Origin: Microbacterium soli
GTDB taxonomy: Bacteria; Actinomycetota; Actinomycetes; Actinomycetales; Microbacteriaceae
Assembly: GCF_039539005.1 (NCBI RefSeq)
Contig: NZ_BAABCP010000001.1
Location: 496,001-560,000, forward strand
Direction of reading: 5' to 3'
Length of the DNA stretch: 64,000 nt
Shown here: piece by piece, positions 8,119 through 17,527 of the stretch
Position numbering within the stretch: position 1 is the stretch's first letter
How the letters are laid out: every line of letters starts with the position of its first letter
The notes under the pieces: model-generated
Database searches by the model: none
What the model was told of the DNA's origin: nothing
Seen by the model: the letters and a program-made list of their open reading frames with translations, nothing else
Translations under genes and position numbers: made by a program

Positions 8119-9147
8119 ATGGCAGTGACCGACGCGGAACGCGAGGCGATGGGTCGCGCCCTCGAACTCGCCTCCCGCGGACCGCGCGGACTGAACCCGC
8201 AGGTCGGCGCGGTCCTCCTCTCCCCCACGGGCGAGATTCTCGCCGAGGGCTGGCACCGCGGCTCCGGCACCCCGCATGCCGAGGTCGACGCGCTGTCGAG
8301 GCTCACCCCCGGACAGGCGCGCGGCGCGACAGCCGTCGTCACCCTGGAGCCGTGCGATCACACCGGCCGCACGGGCCCGTGCTCCCTGGCGCTCATCGCC
8401 GCGGGCGTCTCCCGCGTGGTGTACGCCCTCGACGACCCCGGTGAGCGCTCCGGCGGCGGGGCGGAACGGCTGCGCGCCGCCGACATCGAAGTCGTCTCCG
8501 GCGTGCGGGCGGACGCCGTCCGCGCCCTCATCGGCGACTGGCTGACCGTGCAGCGGCTGGGCCGCCCGCACGTCACCGTGAAGTGGGCGCAGAGCCTGGA
8601 CGGCCGCGCGGCCGCATCCGACGGCACCAGCCGGTGGATCACCGGACCCGCGGCTCGCGCCGACGTGCACCGCCGGCGCTCGGCATCCGATGCCATCGTC
8701 GTCGGGACCGGGACGATCCTGGCCGACGATCCGTCGCTGACGGCCCGCGACGGCGACCGGCTGCTCTCCCACCAGCCGACGCCCGTCGTGATCGGCGCGC
8801 GGCCCACACCCCCCGACGCGGCCGTGCGACGGCATCCGCACGCCCCGCTGTTCTACGACACCCACGATCTGGGCGTCGTGCTCGCCGACCTGCGCGCCCG
8901 AGGCGTCCAGCGGGTGTTCGTCGAGGGCGGGCCGACGCTGGCCGCCGCGTTCCTCACCGCAGGGCTCGCCGACAGCGTGCTGGTCTACATCGCACCCGTG
9001 CTGCTGGGCGGCGACAGGCTCGCGCTCACCGACATCGGCGTGGAGACCATCGCCCGCGCCCATCGCCTGACGATCGACGAGTGGCTTCCGCTCGGCGACG
9101 ACCTGTTGGCCGTCGCGCACCCGTCGGGACTGGAAGAAGGAGACTGA
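8119..9147 (+). CDS. ribD: Bifunctional riboflavin deaminase/reductase
   Basis: 342-aa enzyme for the second and third steps of riboflavin synthesis: deamination of diaminohydroxy-phosphoribosylaminopyrimidine, then ribose reduction. The N-terminal zinc deaminase domain has HAE (H53, E55) and PCDHTGRTGPC (C79, C88). The C-terminal RibD reductase domain has VTVKWAQSLDGR, GTGTILADDPSLT and VFVEGGPTLAAAFL. It is the first gene after the FMN riboswitch. Its TGA overlaps the ribE ATG by one base. Confidence 0.96.
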   Translation: MAVTDAEREAMGRALELASRGPRGLNPQVGAVLLSPTGEILAEGWHRGSGTPHAEVDALSRLTPGQARGATAVVTLEPCDHTGRTGPCSLALIAAGVSRVVYALDDPGERSGGGAERLRAADIEVVSGVRADAVRALIGDWLTVQRLGRPHVTVKWAQSLDGRAAASDGTSRWITGPAARADVHRRRSASDAIVVGTGTILADDPSLTARDGDRLLSHQPTPVVIGARPTPPDAAVRRHPHAPLFYDTHDLGVVLADLRARGVQRVFVEGGPTLAAAFLTAGLADSVLVYIAPVLLGGDRLALTDIGVETIARAHRLTIDEWLPLGDDLLAVAHPSGLEEGD

Positions 9148-9776
9148 TGTTCACCGGAATCATCGAGGAGATCGGCGAGATCGCCGCCATCGCGCCGTCC
9201 GGCGACGGCTGGCGCCTCACCGTGCGCGCGCCCCGCGCCGCATCCGATGCCGTGCACGGCGAGTCGATCGCCGTCAGCGGCGTATGCCTGACGGTGGTCG
9301 GGTCGACTGCGGACACCTTCGACGCAGACGTGATGAAACAGACTCTCGACGTGTCGGCGCTGGGCACGATGGGCGTCGGCTCCCGGGTGAACATCGAGAA
9401 GGCCATGCCCGTCGGCGCGCGTCTGGGCGGTCACATCGTGCAGGGCCACGTCGACGGCACCGGGACGGTGCTCGAGGTGAGGCCCGGGGAGCAGTGGCGC
9501 GTGCTGCGCATCTCCCTGCCCGCCGAGCTGGCGCCGCTCGTCGTCGACAAGGGCTCCATCAGCGTCGCCGGCACCTCCCTGACCGTCAGTGCCGTCAGCT
9601 CCCCCGCGGAGGAGGAGGCCTGGTTCGAGGTCTCCCTCATCCCCGAGACGCTCGACGCGACCGTCCTCGGCGCCCTGGGCCCCGGGGACGTCGTCAACCT
9701 CGAGACCGACATCCTCGCCCGACACGTGGAGCGCCTGCTCGCGTTCCGCACCCTCCCGGAAGGAGGCTCACGATGA
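9147..9776 (+). CDS. ribE: Riboflavin synthase alpha subunit
   Basis: 209-aa enzyme that dismutates two 6,7-dimethyl-8-ribityllumazine molecules to riboflavin. It begins with the diagnostic MFTGIIEE. The two lumazine-binding domains carry ISVSGVCLTV-like motifs (IAVSGVCLTVV and ISVAGTSLTV) and LGGHIVQGHVDG. The start overlaps the ribD stop, with GAAGAAGGAGA upstream. Its stop overlaps the ribBA start as ATGA, so translation is coupled through the operon. Confidence 0.96.
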   Translation: MFTGIIEEIGEIAAIAPSGDGWRLTVRAPRAASDAVHGESIAVSGVCLTVVGSTADTFDADVMKQTLDVSALGTMGVGSRVNIEKAMPVGARLGGHIVQGHVDGTGTVLEVRPGEQWRVLRISLPAELAPLVVDKGSISVAGTSLTVSAVSSPAEEEAWFEVSLIPETLDATVLGALGPGDVVNLETDILARHVERLLAFRTLPEGGSR

Positions 9777-11044
9777 GCCTTGCCACCATCGATGAGGCCC
9801 TCCAGGCGCTGCGCGCCGGAGAGCCCGTCATCGTCGCCGACGATGAGAACCGCGAGAACGAGGGCGACATCATCATCTCGGCGGAACTGGCCACCGCCGA
9901 GACCATGGCGCGGATGGTGCGCTGGACCTCGGGCCTGATCTGCGCGCCGATGCCCGCCGAACTCGCCGATCTGCTCAACCTGCCGCCCATGGTGGCGCGC
10001 AACGAGGACGCCCGGTCCACCGCGTACACGGTCAGTGTCGACGCCGCCGAGGGCGTCACCACCGGCATCAGCGCGCACGACCGCGCGCACACGCTGAACG
10101 TGCTGGCGAACCCCGCCTCCACCGCCGCGAGCATCATCCGTCCCGGCCACATCCTGCCGCTGCGAGCGGTCGACGGCGGCGTGCGCGAGCGCGGCGGACA
10201 CACCGAGGCCGCCGTCGAGCTCATGCGCCTGGCGGGGCTGAGCCCCGTCGGTGCCATCGCGGAGGTCGTCGCCGACGACGGCAGCATGATGCGCCTGCCC
10301 GGGCTGCAGGAGCTGGGCGCCCGTGAGGGCATCCCCGTGATCACCATCGAGCAGCTCATCGCGCATCTGGACGAGATCGACCCGCGCGACCCCGACGAGC
10401 GGGCGGGCGGCGTCGGACGCCGGGTGACCCTGCGGGCGGATGCGACCGTGCCGACCGAGCACGGCACCTTCCGATTCCTCGCCTACAAGGACCGCGTCAA
10501 CGGCGCCGACCACATCGCCGTCGTGTCCGGGACGCCCGGCGAGACCGCACTGGTGCGCGTGCACTCCGAATGCCTGACGGGCGAGGCGTTCGGCTCGCAG
10601 AAGTGCGAGTGCGGTCCGCAGCTGCGCGCCTCTCTGGACCTCGTCGGCGAGCAGGGCGGCGTCGTCGTCTACATGCGCGGTCACGAGGGCCGCGGCATCG
10701 GCCTCATCAACAAGCTCCGGGCGTACAGCCTGCAGGAGGACGGGCTCGACACCGTCGACGCCAACCTCGCGCTGGGTCTGCCCGCCGACGCCCGCGATTA
10801 CGCGGCCGCGGCCGACATCCTCGCCGACCTGGGCATCTCCAGGGTGCGCCTGCTGACCAACAACACCGACAAGGTCGCCCAGCTGCGGGCGATGGGACTG
10901 GACGTCGTCGAGCAGGTCCCGCTGATCGTCGGCGTCGGCCCCAACAACCATCAGTACCTCGAGACCAAGCGCGACCGCATGGGCCACATCATCGGCGAGA
11001 CCGAACTGGCCGCTGCGCTCGCGCGCGGAAAGGACCACGCATGA
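9773..11044 (+). CDS. ribBA: Bifunctional DHBP synthase / GTP cyclohydrolase II
   Basis: 423-aa fusion supplying both precursors of lumazine. Residues 1 to about 200 are 3,4-dihydroxy-2-butanone-4-phosphate synthase (DDENRENEGDI, GISAHDRAHT, GHTEAAVEL). Residues from about 205 are GTP cyclohydrolase II, with the zinc cysteines in SECLTGEAFGSQKCECG and the catalytic MRGHEGRGIGL. GGAGG precedes the ATG. It overlaps ribE and ribH by ATGA junctions. Both halves keep their key residues, so it should be fully bifunctional. Confidence 0.96.
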   Translation: MSLATIDEALQALRAGEPVIVADDENRENEGDIIISAELATAETMARMVRWTSGLICAPMPAELADLLNLPPMVARNEDARSTAYTVSVDAAEGVTTGISAHDRAHTLNVLANPASTAASIIRPGHILPLRAVDGGVRERGGHTEAAVELMRLAGLSPVGAIAEVVADDGSMMRLPGLQELGAREGIPVITIEQLIAHLDEIDPRDPDERAGGVGRRVTLRADATVPTEHGTFRFLAYKDRVNGADHIAVVSGTPGETALVRVHSECLTGEAFGSQKCECGPQLRASLDLVGEQGGVVVYMRGHEGRGIGLINKLRAYSLQEDGLDTVDANLALGLPADARDYAAAADILADLGISRVRLLTNNTDKVAQLRAMGLDVVEQVPLIVGVGPNNHQYLETKRDRMGHIIGETELAAALARGKDHA

Positions 11045-11517
11045 GCGGCGCAGGCGCCCCCACCACCCGCACCCCCGTCGACGGCCGCGGCCTGCGAGTC
11101 GCGATCATCGCCGGCACCTGGCACGAGACCATCTCCGAGGGCCTGATCGCCGGCGCCCGGCGCGCTCTGGACGCCGCGGGCGCCGAGCACTCGCTGGTGC
11201 GCGTGCCGGGCTCGTTCGAACTGGCGCTGGCGGCCCAGGCCGCCTTCGCCGGCGGTGCGGATGCCGTGGTGGCGCTGGGCGTGATCATCCGCGGCGGCAC
11301 ACCGCACTTCGACTACGTCTCGTCCGCGACCACGGACGGGCTCACCCGTGTCGCGCTGGACGCCGGCAGGCCGGTGGGCTTCGGCGTGCTGACTCTCGAC
11401 GACGAGCAGCAGGGGCTGGACCGCGCGGGTCTGCCCGGCTCCAAGGAGGACAAGGGTGCGGAGGCCGCCGACGCCGCGCTGCGCATGGCGCGGGTGATCC
11501 GCGACCTGCGCGGCTGA
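11041..11517 (+). CDS. ribH: Lumazine synthase
   Basis: 158-aa enzyme that condenses the DHBP and pyrimidine intermediates to 6,7-dimethyl-8-ribityllumazine. It forms pentamers or icosahedral shells in the family. Motifs are VAIIAGTWHETIS, VPGSFELALAA, the ALGVIIRGGTPHFDYV substrate loop with the catalytic His, and GFGVLTLDDEQQ. It is the last gene of the rib operon, joined to ribBA by an ATGA overlap. Confidence 0.96.
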   Translation: MSGAGAPTTRTPVDGRGLRVAIIAGTWHETISEGLIAGARRALDAAGAEHSLVRVPGSFELALAAQAAFAGGADAVVALGVIIRGGTPHFDYVSSATTDGLTRVALDAGRPVGFGVLTLDDEQQGLDRAGLPGSKEDKGAEAADAALRMARVIRDLRG

Positions 11518-11525
11518 GGCCGCGC
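11508..11525 (+). terminator. Hairpin over the ribH stop codon
   Basis: GCGCGGC-TGAG-GCCGCGC is a perfect 7-bp stem whose loop contains the ribH TGA. No U-tract follows (CCTTCC), so it would be a weak intrinsic terminator or an mRNA 3'-end stabiliser. Confidence 0.4.
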
Positions 11526-11640
11526 CCTTCCGGCGGGCCGCCGCGCCGCCCCTTCCGGAGCATCCCCGGGCGGAGGCTAAGATCTATCCATCGCCCTGGC
11601 ATGTCCACAACGAGGCCTGTTGCGCGTCACATGCGGCGCA

Positions 11641-11655
11641 CGGACGATCTGTCCG
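11641..11655 (+). promoter_or_regulatory. Inverted repeat upstream of the liv operon
   Basis: CGGAC-GATCT-GTCCG, a perfect 5+5 repeat, sits 45 bases before the livK start. The 182-bp gap between ribH and livK has no other clear feature except AT-richer words (TAAGAT at 11578, CATAAGAAT near 11670) that might serve as -10 boxes. It is an operator candidate only. Confidence 0.3.
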
Positions 11656-11699
11656 CGTCGCGGGGTGCACATAAGAATCAACGCCGAACGGAGATCCCC

Positions 11700-12872
11700 A
11701 TGCGCAAAGTCCTTCGCACCGCCGTCGTCCTGTCCGCATCCGCTCTGCTGCTCGCCGGCTGCAGCACCGCCCAGGACGGCGGCAGCACCACGGCAGGGAG
11801 CCTCACGGGCTCCGGCAGCGGTGACAGCTGCACGATCGAGGGTGCGGTCCCCCTGGGCGCAGCGCTCAGCCTCACCGGCGCCGCGGCGAGCTACGGGGAG
11901 TCGCAGCAGAACGGTCTGAACCTCGCGCTCAAGGACCTCAACGCCAAGGACGGCGTCACCTACGATCTGACCATCGAGGACGACGGCTCCGACCCCAAGC
12001 AGGCCATCGGCGTCTTCGAGAAGTTCGTCGCCGACGGCACGAGCGCCGTCATCGGACCCACCCTGTCGAACACGGCGTTCCAGGCTCAGCCGATCGCGCA
12101 GGAGGCCGGCATGCCGGTGCTGGCGATCTCCAACACCGCCGAGGGCATCACCGAGCAGGGCGACTTCATCTTCCGCGACTCGCTCACCGAGGGGCAGGTC
12201 ATCCCGCAGACCATCGAGGCCGCCACGGCCAAGTTCGACCTGAAGAAGGTCGTCGTGATGTACAGCAACGACGACGCGTTCACCGAGTCCGGCTACACGG
12301 TCATGGCCGATTCACTCAAGGAGCAGGGCGTGGAGGTCGCCGACACCGTGACGTTCTCGGTGAAGGACACCGATTTCCGCAGCCTGCTCACGGCGGCGAA
12401 GGAGAGCGATCCCGACGCGATCGTCGTGTCGGCGCTCATCGAGGCGGCGATCCCGCTGGTCACCCAGGCCCGCGAGCTCGGCATCGACGTGCCCATCATC
12501 GGCGGCAACGGCTTCAACAACCCGCAGCTGATGGCGGATGCCGGCGCCGCGGCCGAAGGCGTCATCGTGGGCGCGGCCTGGAACTCGGCATCCGAGAGCC
12601 CGGAGAACACCGCGTTCATGGCCGCGTACCAGGACGAGTACGGCTCCGCCCCCGACCAGTTCGCCGCGCAGGCCTACACCGGACTGCTGGTGCTCGACCA
12701 CGCCGTCCGTGCGAACTGCTCCGGCGAGCGCACCGACGTGCAGGACGGCCTGACCCAGGTCAAGGATCTGAAGACGCCGCTCGGCTCGCTGACCATCAAC
12801 GAGAACCGCGACGCCGAGCACGCCGCGGTCGTGCAGATCGTCGAGGACGGGAAGTTCGCGGTTCTGAACTGA
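11700..12872 (+). CDS. livK: Branched-chain amino acid-type ABC transporter substrate-binding lipoprotein
   Basis: 390-aa extracellular receptor of a Liv/HAAT importer. The signal peptide ends in a lipobox (LLLAGC, lipid-anchored C21). A Ser/Gly/Thr-rich linker is followed by the periplasmic-binding type I fold (GAALSLTGAAASYG, LNLALKDLNAK, VIGPTLSN). GGAG lies seven bases before the ATG; the longer in-frame start lacks a signal peptide and is rejected. The ligand could be a branched amino acid, amide, urea or hydroxy acid. The downstream coupled 2-hydroxy-acid dehydrogenase makes a hydroxy acid worth considering. Confidence 0.9.
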   Translation: MRKVLRTAVVLSASALLLAGCSTAQDGGSTTAGSLTGSGSGDSCTIEGAVPLGAALSLTGAAASYGESQQNGLNLALKDLNAKDGVTYDLTIEDDGSDPKQAIGVFEKFVADGTSAVIGPTLSNTAFQAQPIAQEAGMPVLAISNTAEGITEQGDFIFRDSLTEGQVIPQTIEAATAKFDLKKVVVMYSNDDAFTESGYTVMADSLKEQGVEVADTVTFSVKDTDFRSLLTAAKESDPDAIVVSALIEAAIPLVTQARELGIDVPIIGGNGFNNPQLMADAGAAAEGVIVGAAWNSASESPENTAFMAAYQDEYGSAPDQFAAQAYTGLLVLDHAVRANCSGERTDVQDGLTQVKDLKTPLGSLTINENRDAEHAAVVQIVEDGKFAVLN

Positions 12873-12900
12873 CCTCGCCCACCACCCGCCGGGAGTCGCC

Positions 12901-13779
12901 ATGCTGCAGCAGCTGCTGAACGGCCTGTTCCTCGGTTCGATCTACGCGCTGTTCGCCATCGGATTCACGCTGGTGTTCGGCATCCTGGATCGGCTGAATC
13001 TGGCCCATCCGTCCGTGTTCGCCGCGTCGGCGTTCGTGGGCATCTGGTTGACGGATGCCTACGACCTGCCGCTGTGGCTCGTGCTGATCGCCGTGTTCGT
13101 GTTCGGTCTCATCATGGGGCTGCTCATCGAGCGCATCGCGTTCCGCCCGCTCCGGGACAGGCCCGACGCGCATTTCGCCGGGCTGATCTCCTCGATAGCG
13201 ATGGCGGGCATGATCGTCGCACTGCTGCAGGCCGTGTTCGGTCCGAACACGCGGCGATTCCCGGTGGGGACGATCCCGGAGGACTCCCTCAGGGTCGGCG
13301 ACCTGACGGCGAGCTGGCTGCAGATCATCATCCTGGTCGTCTCGCTGGGGCTGATGATCGCGCTGAGCCTGCTCGTGCAGCGCTCCCGCCTGGGCCGCTC
13401 CATGCGCGCCGTCGCCGAGAACCCGACGGCGGCGCGCGTGCTGGGCGTGAACGTGGACCGGGTCACGGCCACCACGTTCGCGATCTCCACGGCGCTGGGC
13501 GCCGTCGCGGGCGTGCTGTTCGCGCTGAACGTGAACAGCGCGCAGCTGGGCATGGGCAGCGCCATCGAGCTGAAGGGACTGGCGGTGATCATCGTCGGAG
13601 GCATGGGGTCGCTGTCGGGGTCGCTCGTGGGCGGCCTCCTCCTCGGCATCGCCGAGGTGTTCGCCATCCAGTACATCGGCTCCAGTTGGCGCGACCTCAT
13701 CGCCTTCGCGCTGCTGTTCGTCATCCTGCTGGTGCGTCCCGAGGGCCTGTTCGGCAAGCGCAAGGTGCGTGAGGTCTGA
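12901..13779 (+). CDS. livH: Liv-type ABC transporter permease LivH
   Basis: 292-aa inner-membrane permease with about eight hydrophobic segments. It carries the LivH opening (NGLFLGSIYALFAIGFTLVF) and the late motif GMGSLSGSLVGGLLLGIAE. GGGAG lies before the ATG. It follows livK by 28 bases, and its stop overlaps the start of the fused LivM-LivG protein by one base (TGATG). It forms the transmembrane channel together with the LivM part of the next gene. Confidence 0.93.
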   Translation: MLQQLLNGLFLGSIYALFAIGFTLVFGILDRLNLAHPSVFAASAFVGIWLTDAYDLPLWLVLIAVFVFGLIMGLLIERIAFRPLRDRPDAHFAGLISSIAMAGMIVALLQAVFGPNTRRFPVGTIPEDSLRVGDLTASWLQIIILVVSLGLMIALSLLVQRSRLGRSMRAVAENPTAARVLGVNVDRVTATTFAISTALGAVAGVLFALNVNSAQLGMGSAIELKGLAVIIVGGMGSLSGSLVGGLLLGIAEVFAIQYIGSSWRDLIAFALLFVILLVRPEGLFGKRKVREV

Positions 13780-15524
13780 TGCTGTTCACCGAATCGACGC
13801 TCGTCTTCATCGCCCTCAACGGGGTCTTCGCGTTCTCGTTCTACGCGGTGCTCGTCGCCGGCCAGCTGAGCCTCGCCCAGGCCGGCTTCGCCGGCATCGC
13901 CGGGTTCACCGCCGCCACGCTCACCCCTCCGCCGGAGCAGTGGGGCCCCCTCCCGACCCTGCTGTTCGCCATGGTGATCGGCATGATCGTCGGTGCGATC
14001 ACGGCCGTGATCCTGGGCCTGCCGACCATGAAGCTGCGCGGCGTGTACCTCGCGATCGCGACGCTCGGCTTCGCGGAGGCGATCCGCATCTTCCTGCTGA
14101 ACTCGGAGTGGACCGGCGGCGCGCAGGGCATGTCGGTGCCGAAGACGCTGACCCCCGCCGTCGCCTGGACGGTGCTCGCGCTGGTGACCTACTGGTTCGC
14201 GCGGCAGTCCCACTCCCGCTACGGTCGCGCACTGGAGGCGATCCGCGAGGATGAGCTGGCCGCGCGCTCGATCGGCATCAACGTCGCCGGGCATCGGCTC
14301 TCGGCCTTCGTCGCCGCCGGTGTGCTGGCAGGACTGTACGGGGTGCTGTGGGCGTACTACGTCCGCCTGATGGCGCCGGAGGACTTCGGGTTCAGCACCG
14401 CGATCGACGGGCTCGTGACCGCCGTGGTCGGCGGCACGGCGAACTTCGTCGGACCGATCCTCGGCAGCGGGTTCCAGACGCTGCTGCCCGAGATCCAGCG
14501 TGCGATCGGCGTCGAGGCCGGATGGATCCGCCCCTTCATCTCCGGTCTGCTGCTGCTCCTGGTGATCCTGTACCTGTCCGGCGGCATCGCGAGCCTCATC
14601 CCGCGCCGCCGCCAGAAGGTCGACGTCGCCGCCCTGCAGACGGATGCCGCACAGCTGGCGCTGCGGACGCACCCGGCCGCCGGCGACGTGGTCGTCGAGC
14701 TGAAGCAGCTGGCGAAGGAGTACGGCGGCGTGCACGCCGTGCGCGGCGTGGACCTCACGGTCCGCAGCGGCGAGGTCGTGGGCCTCATCGGCCCCAACGG
14801 TGCGGGCAAGACGACGCTCGTGAACATGGTCTCGGGGCTCATCCCGCCCTCCTCCGGCACGGCGACCGTACTGGGCGTCCCCGTCGGCCGCACCCCCGTG
14901 CACAGGATCGCCGCCGCCGGTGTGACGCGCACCTTCCAGCATTCCAAGCTGTTCAACCGCCTCACGGCGCTGGAGAACGTGCTCATCGGTGCGCACGTGG
15001 TCGCCAGGCCCACGTTCCTGCGTCGGCTGATCTGGCTGCCGTCGGCCCGCCGTGACGAGCGCATCGCCCTCGCGCACGCCGCACGGTGCCTGGACCGGGT
15101 GGGCCTGCTGGAGAAGGCGAACACCCCCGCCAAGGGGCTGTCGTACGGCGACCAGCGCAGGCTGGAGATCGCCCGGGCACTCGCCGCCGACCCCTCGCTG
15201 CTGATCCTCGACGAGCCGGCGGCCGGCATGAACCATGTGGAGGCCGAGGGGCTGAGCGCGCTGATCAGGGATCTGTCCGCGGACGGTCTGACGATCATCT
15301 TCATCGAGCACAACGTGGGCATGGTGCTCGACACCTGCGACCACATCATCGTGCTGAACTTCGGTGAGGTGCTCGCCGACGGCACGCCGTCGGAGATCGC
15401 CGCCGACGAGCGGGTGATCGAGGCGTACCTGGGCGCGGCCGAGGAGACGCCGGGCGCCGGCGAGGACGGTGGCGCGACGGCATCCGCCGCCACGGGCACC
15501 GGTGCGGAGGAGGATCATGACTGA
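13779..15524 (+). CDS. Fused Liv permease-ATPase (LivM-LivG)
   Basis: 581-aa single reading frame joining two subunits that are usually separate. Residues 1 to about 275 are the LivM permease (FSFYAVLVAGQLSLAQAGFAG, MKLRGVYLAIATLGFAE). A charged linker with RRRQK spans about 278-303. From about 304 it is a LivG ATPase, with Walker A GPNGAGKTT near 338, the Q-loop TRTFQHSKLF, signature LSYGDQRRLEIA, LLILDEPAAGMN and H-loop FIEHN. The C-terminus is an Ala/Gly/Glu-rich tail. No frameshift is needed. It overlaps livF by 8 bases. Confidence 0.93.
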   Translation: MLFTESTLVFIALNGVFAFSFYAVLVAGQLSLAQAGFAGIAGFTAATLTPPPEQWGPLPTLLFAMVIGMIVGAITAVILGLPTMKLRGVYLAIATLGFAEAIRIFLLNSEWTGGAQGMSVPKTLTPAVAWTVLALVTYWFARQSHSRYGRALEAIREDELAARSIGINVAGHRLSAFVAAGVLAGLYGVLWAYYVRLMAPEDFGFSTAIDGLVTAVVGGTANFVGPILGSGFQTLLPEIQRAIGVEAGWIRPFISGLLLLLVILYLSGGIASLIPRRRQKVDVAALQTDAAQLALRTHPAAGDVVVELKQLAKEYGGVHAVRGVDLTVRSGEVVGLIGPNGAGKTTLVNMVSGLIPPSSGTATVLGVPVGRTPVHRIAAAGVTRTFQHSKLFNRLTALENVLIGAHVVARPTFLRRLIWLPSARRDERIALAHAARCLDRVGLLEKANTPAKGLSYGDQRRLEIARALAADPSLLILDEPAAGMNHVEAEGLSALIRDLSADGLTIIFIEHNVGMVLDTCDHIIVLNFGEVLADGTPSEIAADERVIEAYLGAAEETPGAGEDGGATASAATGTGAEEDHD

Positions 15525-16242
15525 GCCGCTGCTGAGCGTGAACGACCTGTCGGTCTCCTACGGACGCGTGCAGGCCGTGCGCGGCGTCTCCTTCGACGTC
15601 GAGGCCGGTGCGCTCGTGACGCTCGTGGGCGCGAACGGCGCCGGGAAGTCGTCGATCATCAACGCGATCTCCGGGATCGTGCGCCCCTCGGGCGGGCGGA
15701 TCCTGTTCGACGGCGCCGACATCACGAAAACGAAGTCGCACCGGCTCGTCCCACGGGGTCTCGTGCAGGTGCCCGAGGGCCGGCAGATCCTCGCGACCAT
15801 GACGATCGCGGAGAACCTGCAGATGGGCGCCCGCACACACGGTGCGGGAGCCGGCACCGCGATCGACGAGATGTACCAGCGCTTCCCCGTGCTCGGCGAG
15901 CGCCGCAGGCTGGCGGCCGGGTCGCTGTCGGGCGGCGAGCAGCAGATGCTCGCGATCGCCCGCGCCATGCTGGCCCGACCGAAGCTCATGCTCATGGACG
16001 AGCCGTCCATGGGGCTGGCGCCGAAGATCGTCAACGAGGTCTTCGCGGTGATCGACGAGGTGCTCGCCGGCGGCACGACCGTGCTGCTGGTGGAGCAGAA
16101 CGCGCGCCGCGCCCTGCAGGCCGCCCGGGAGGGTCACATCCTGCAGAACGGCGAGATCGTGCGCTCGGGGGCGTCGGCGGATCTGCTGGCCGACGACGAC
16201 ATCATCCAGGCGTACCTGGGCACCGGACGGTCGACGCGATGA
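15517..16242 (+). CDS. livF: Liv-type ABC transporter ATP-binding protein LivF
   Basis: 241-aa cytoplasmic ATPase that energises the importer as partner of the LivG domain. It has Walker A GANGAGKSS, RGLVQVPEGRQILATMT (typical of LivF), signature SLSGGEQQML, Walker B LMLMDEPSMGLAP and the H-loop VEQN. The start at 15517 has GGAGGA six bases upstream and sits inside the end of the preceding gene. Its stop overlaps the dehydrogenase start as ATGA. Confidence 0.94.
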   Translation: MTEPLLSVNDLSVSYGRVQAVRGVSFDVEAGALVTLVGANGAGKSSIINAISGIVRPSGGRILFDGADITKTKSHRLVPRGLVQVPEGRQILATMTIAENLQMGARTHGAGAGTAIDEMYQRFPVLGERRRLAAGSLSGGEQQMLAIARAMLARPKLMLMDEPSMGLAPKIVNEVFAVIDEVLAGGTTVLLVEQNARRALQAAREGHILQNGEIVRSGASADLLADDDIIQAYLGTGRSTR

Positions 16243-17465
16243 CTCTCCCTCCTCGCCGGATCACCCGCCGCATCCCCACCTGGGGCGCGGTGGCGCCTCT
16301 GCTGGGATTCCGCCGGCCGGTGTGGGACCGCGTCGATCGCCGGCTCGCTCAGGCGCTCACCGTGAAGGACCTGGCCCGGATCGCCCGTCGCACGACGCCC
16401 CGCTCGGTGTTCGACTACGTGCACGGCGCGGCCGAGGAGGAGCTCAGCCTCGCCCGCGCCCGCCGCGCCTTCGCGCAGGTCGAGTTCGAGCCGCGCGTGC
16501 TGCAGGACGTGGCGACGGTGGACACGTCGACGACGATCCTCGGGCAGCAGGTGTCCTTCCCGCTGATCATGGCGCCCACCGGTTTCACCCGCATGATGCA
16601 GCACGAGGGCGAGATCGCGGTGGCGCGGGCCGCCGCCCGCGCCGGGGTGCCGTACACGCTGTCCACCATGGGCACGACCTCTCCCGCGGAGCTGGCGGAC
16701 GCGGTGCCCGACGGCAGGAACTGGTTCCAGCTGTACCTGTGGAAGGACCGCGAGGGCACGGCCCGTCTCGTGGAGGAGGCGCGGCGGACCGGCTACGACA
16801 CGCTCGTGCTCACCGTCGACACGCCGGTCGCGGGCAACCGCCTCCGGGACGCCCGCAACGGCCTGACCATCCCGCCCACCCTGAACCTGAAGACCATGTG
16901 GGATGTCGCCTGGCACCCGGGCTGGTGGTTCAACGTGCTCACCACCGATCCGATCGAGTTCGCCAGCCTGCGCTCCTTCGACGGCACGGTCGCGGAGCTG
17001 GTGGCGAAGATGTTCGACCCGTCCCTCCGGCTGGACGACCTGGCGTGGCTGCGCGAGGAGTGGCCCGGAAAGCTCGTGGTCAAGGGCATCCAGTCCGTCG
17101 CCGACGCGCAGCGGGTGGTGGACACCGGCGCCGACGCCGTCGTCGTCTCCAACCACGGCGGCAGGCAGCTGGACCGCGCTCCCACTCCCCTGCGGCTGCT
17201 GCCGGAGGTCGCGGCCGCGGTCGGCGATCGCGCCGAGATCATCCTCGACACCGGCATCCTCTCCGGCGCCGACGTGCTGGCGGCCGTCGGACTGGGCGCG
17301 GACGCCTGCATGGTGGGCCGCGCATACCTGTACGGCCTGATGGCCGGTGGCGAGCGCGGGGTGGATCGGATGCTGCAGATCATGCGGGACGAGGCCGTGC
17401 GCACCATGCAGCTGGCGGGCGTGTCGACCGTGCACGAGCTGCGCGGGCGCGTGCGGCTGGACTGA
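16239..17465 (+). CDS. FMN-dependent alpha-hydroxy-acid dehydrogenase (LldD/mandelate-dehydrogenase-like)
   Basis: 408-aa flavoprotein that oxidises an L-2-hydroxy acid to the 2-oxo acid. Family motifs are FDYVHGAAEEE (Tyr near the active site), IMAPTGFTRMM, STMGTTSPAE, TVDTPVAGNR, VVKGI (FMN Lys) and SNHGGRQLD with catalytic base H306. The long N-terminal arm (residues 1-45) and Trp-rich WDVAWHPGWWFN segment resemble membrane-associated lactate/mandelate dehydrogenases. Translation is coupled to livF by an ATGA overlap, so its substrate may be what the Liv system imports. That link is inference. Confidence 0.87.
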   Translation: MTLPPRRITRRIPTWGAVAPLLGFRRPVWDRVDRRLAQALTVKDLARIARRTTPRSVFDYVHGAAEEELSLARARRAFAQVEFEPRVLQDVATVDTSTTILGQQVSFPLIMAPTGFTRMMQHEGEIAVARAAARAGVPYTLSTMGTTSPAELADAVPDGRNWFQLYLWKDREGTARLVEEARRTGYDTLVLTVDTPVAGNRLRDARNGLTIPPTLNLKTMWDVAWHPGWWFNVLTTDPIEFASLRSFDGTVAELVAKMFDPSLRLDDLAWLREEWPGKLVVKGIQSVADAQRVVDTGADAVVVSNHGGRQLDRAPTPLRLLPEVAAAVGDRAEIILDTGILSGADVLAAVGLGADACMVGRAYLYGLMAGGERGVDRMLQIMRDEAVRTMQLAGVSTVHELRGRVRLD

Positions 17466-17527
17466 ACCCGCTGCCGCCGACCCGACCCGCTCTGGATCCC
17501 GGGCGCGAGGGCGCATAGCCTTTCGGA

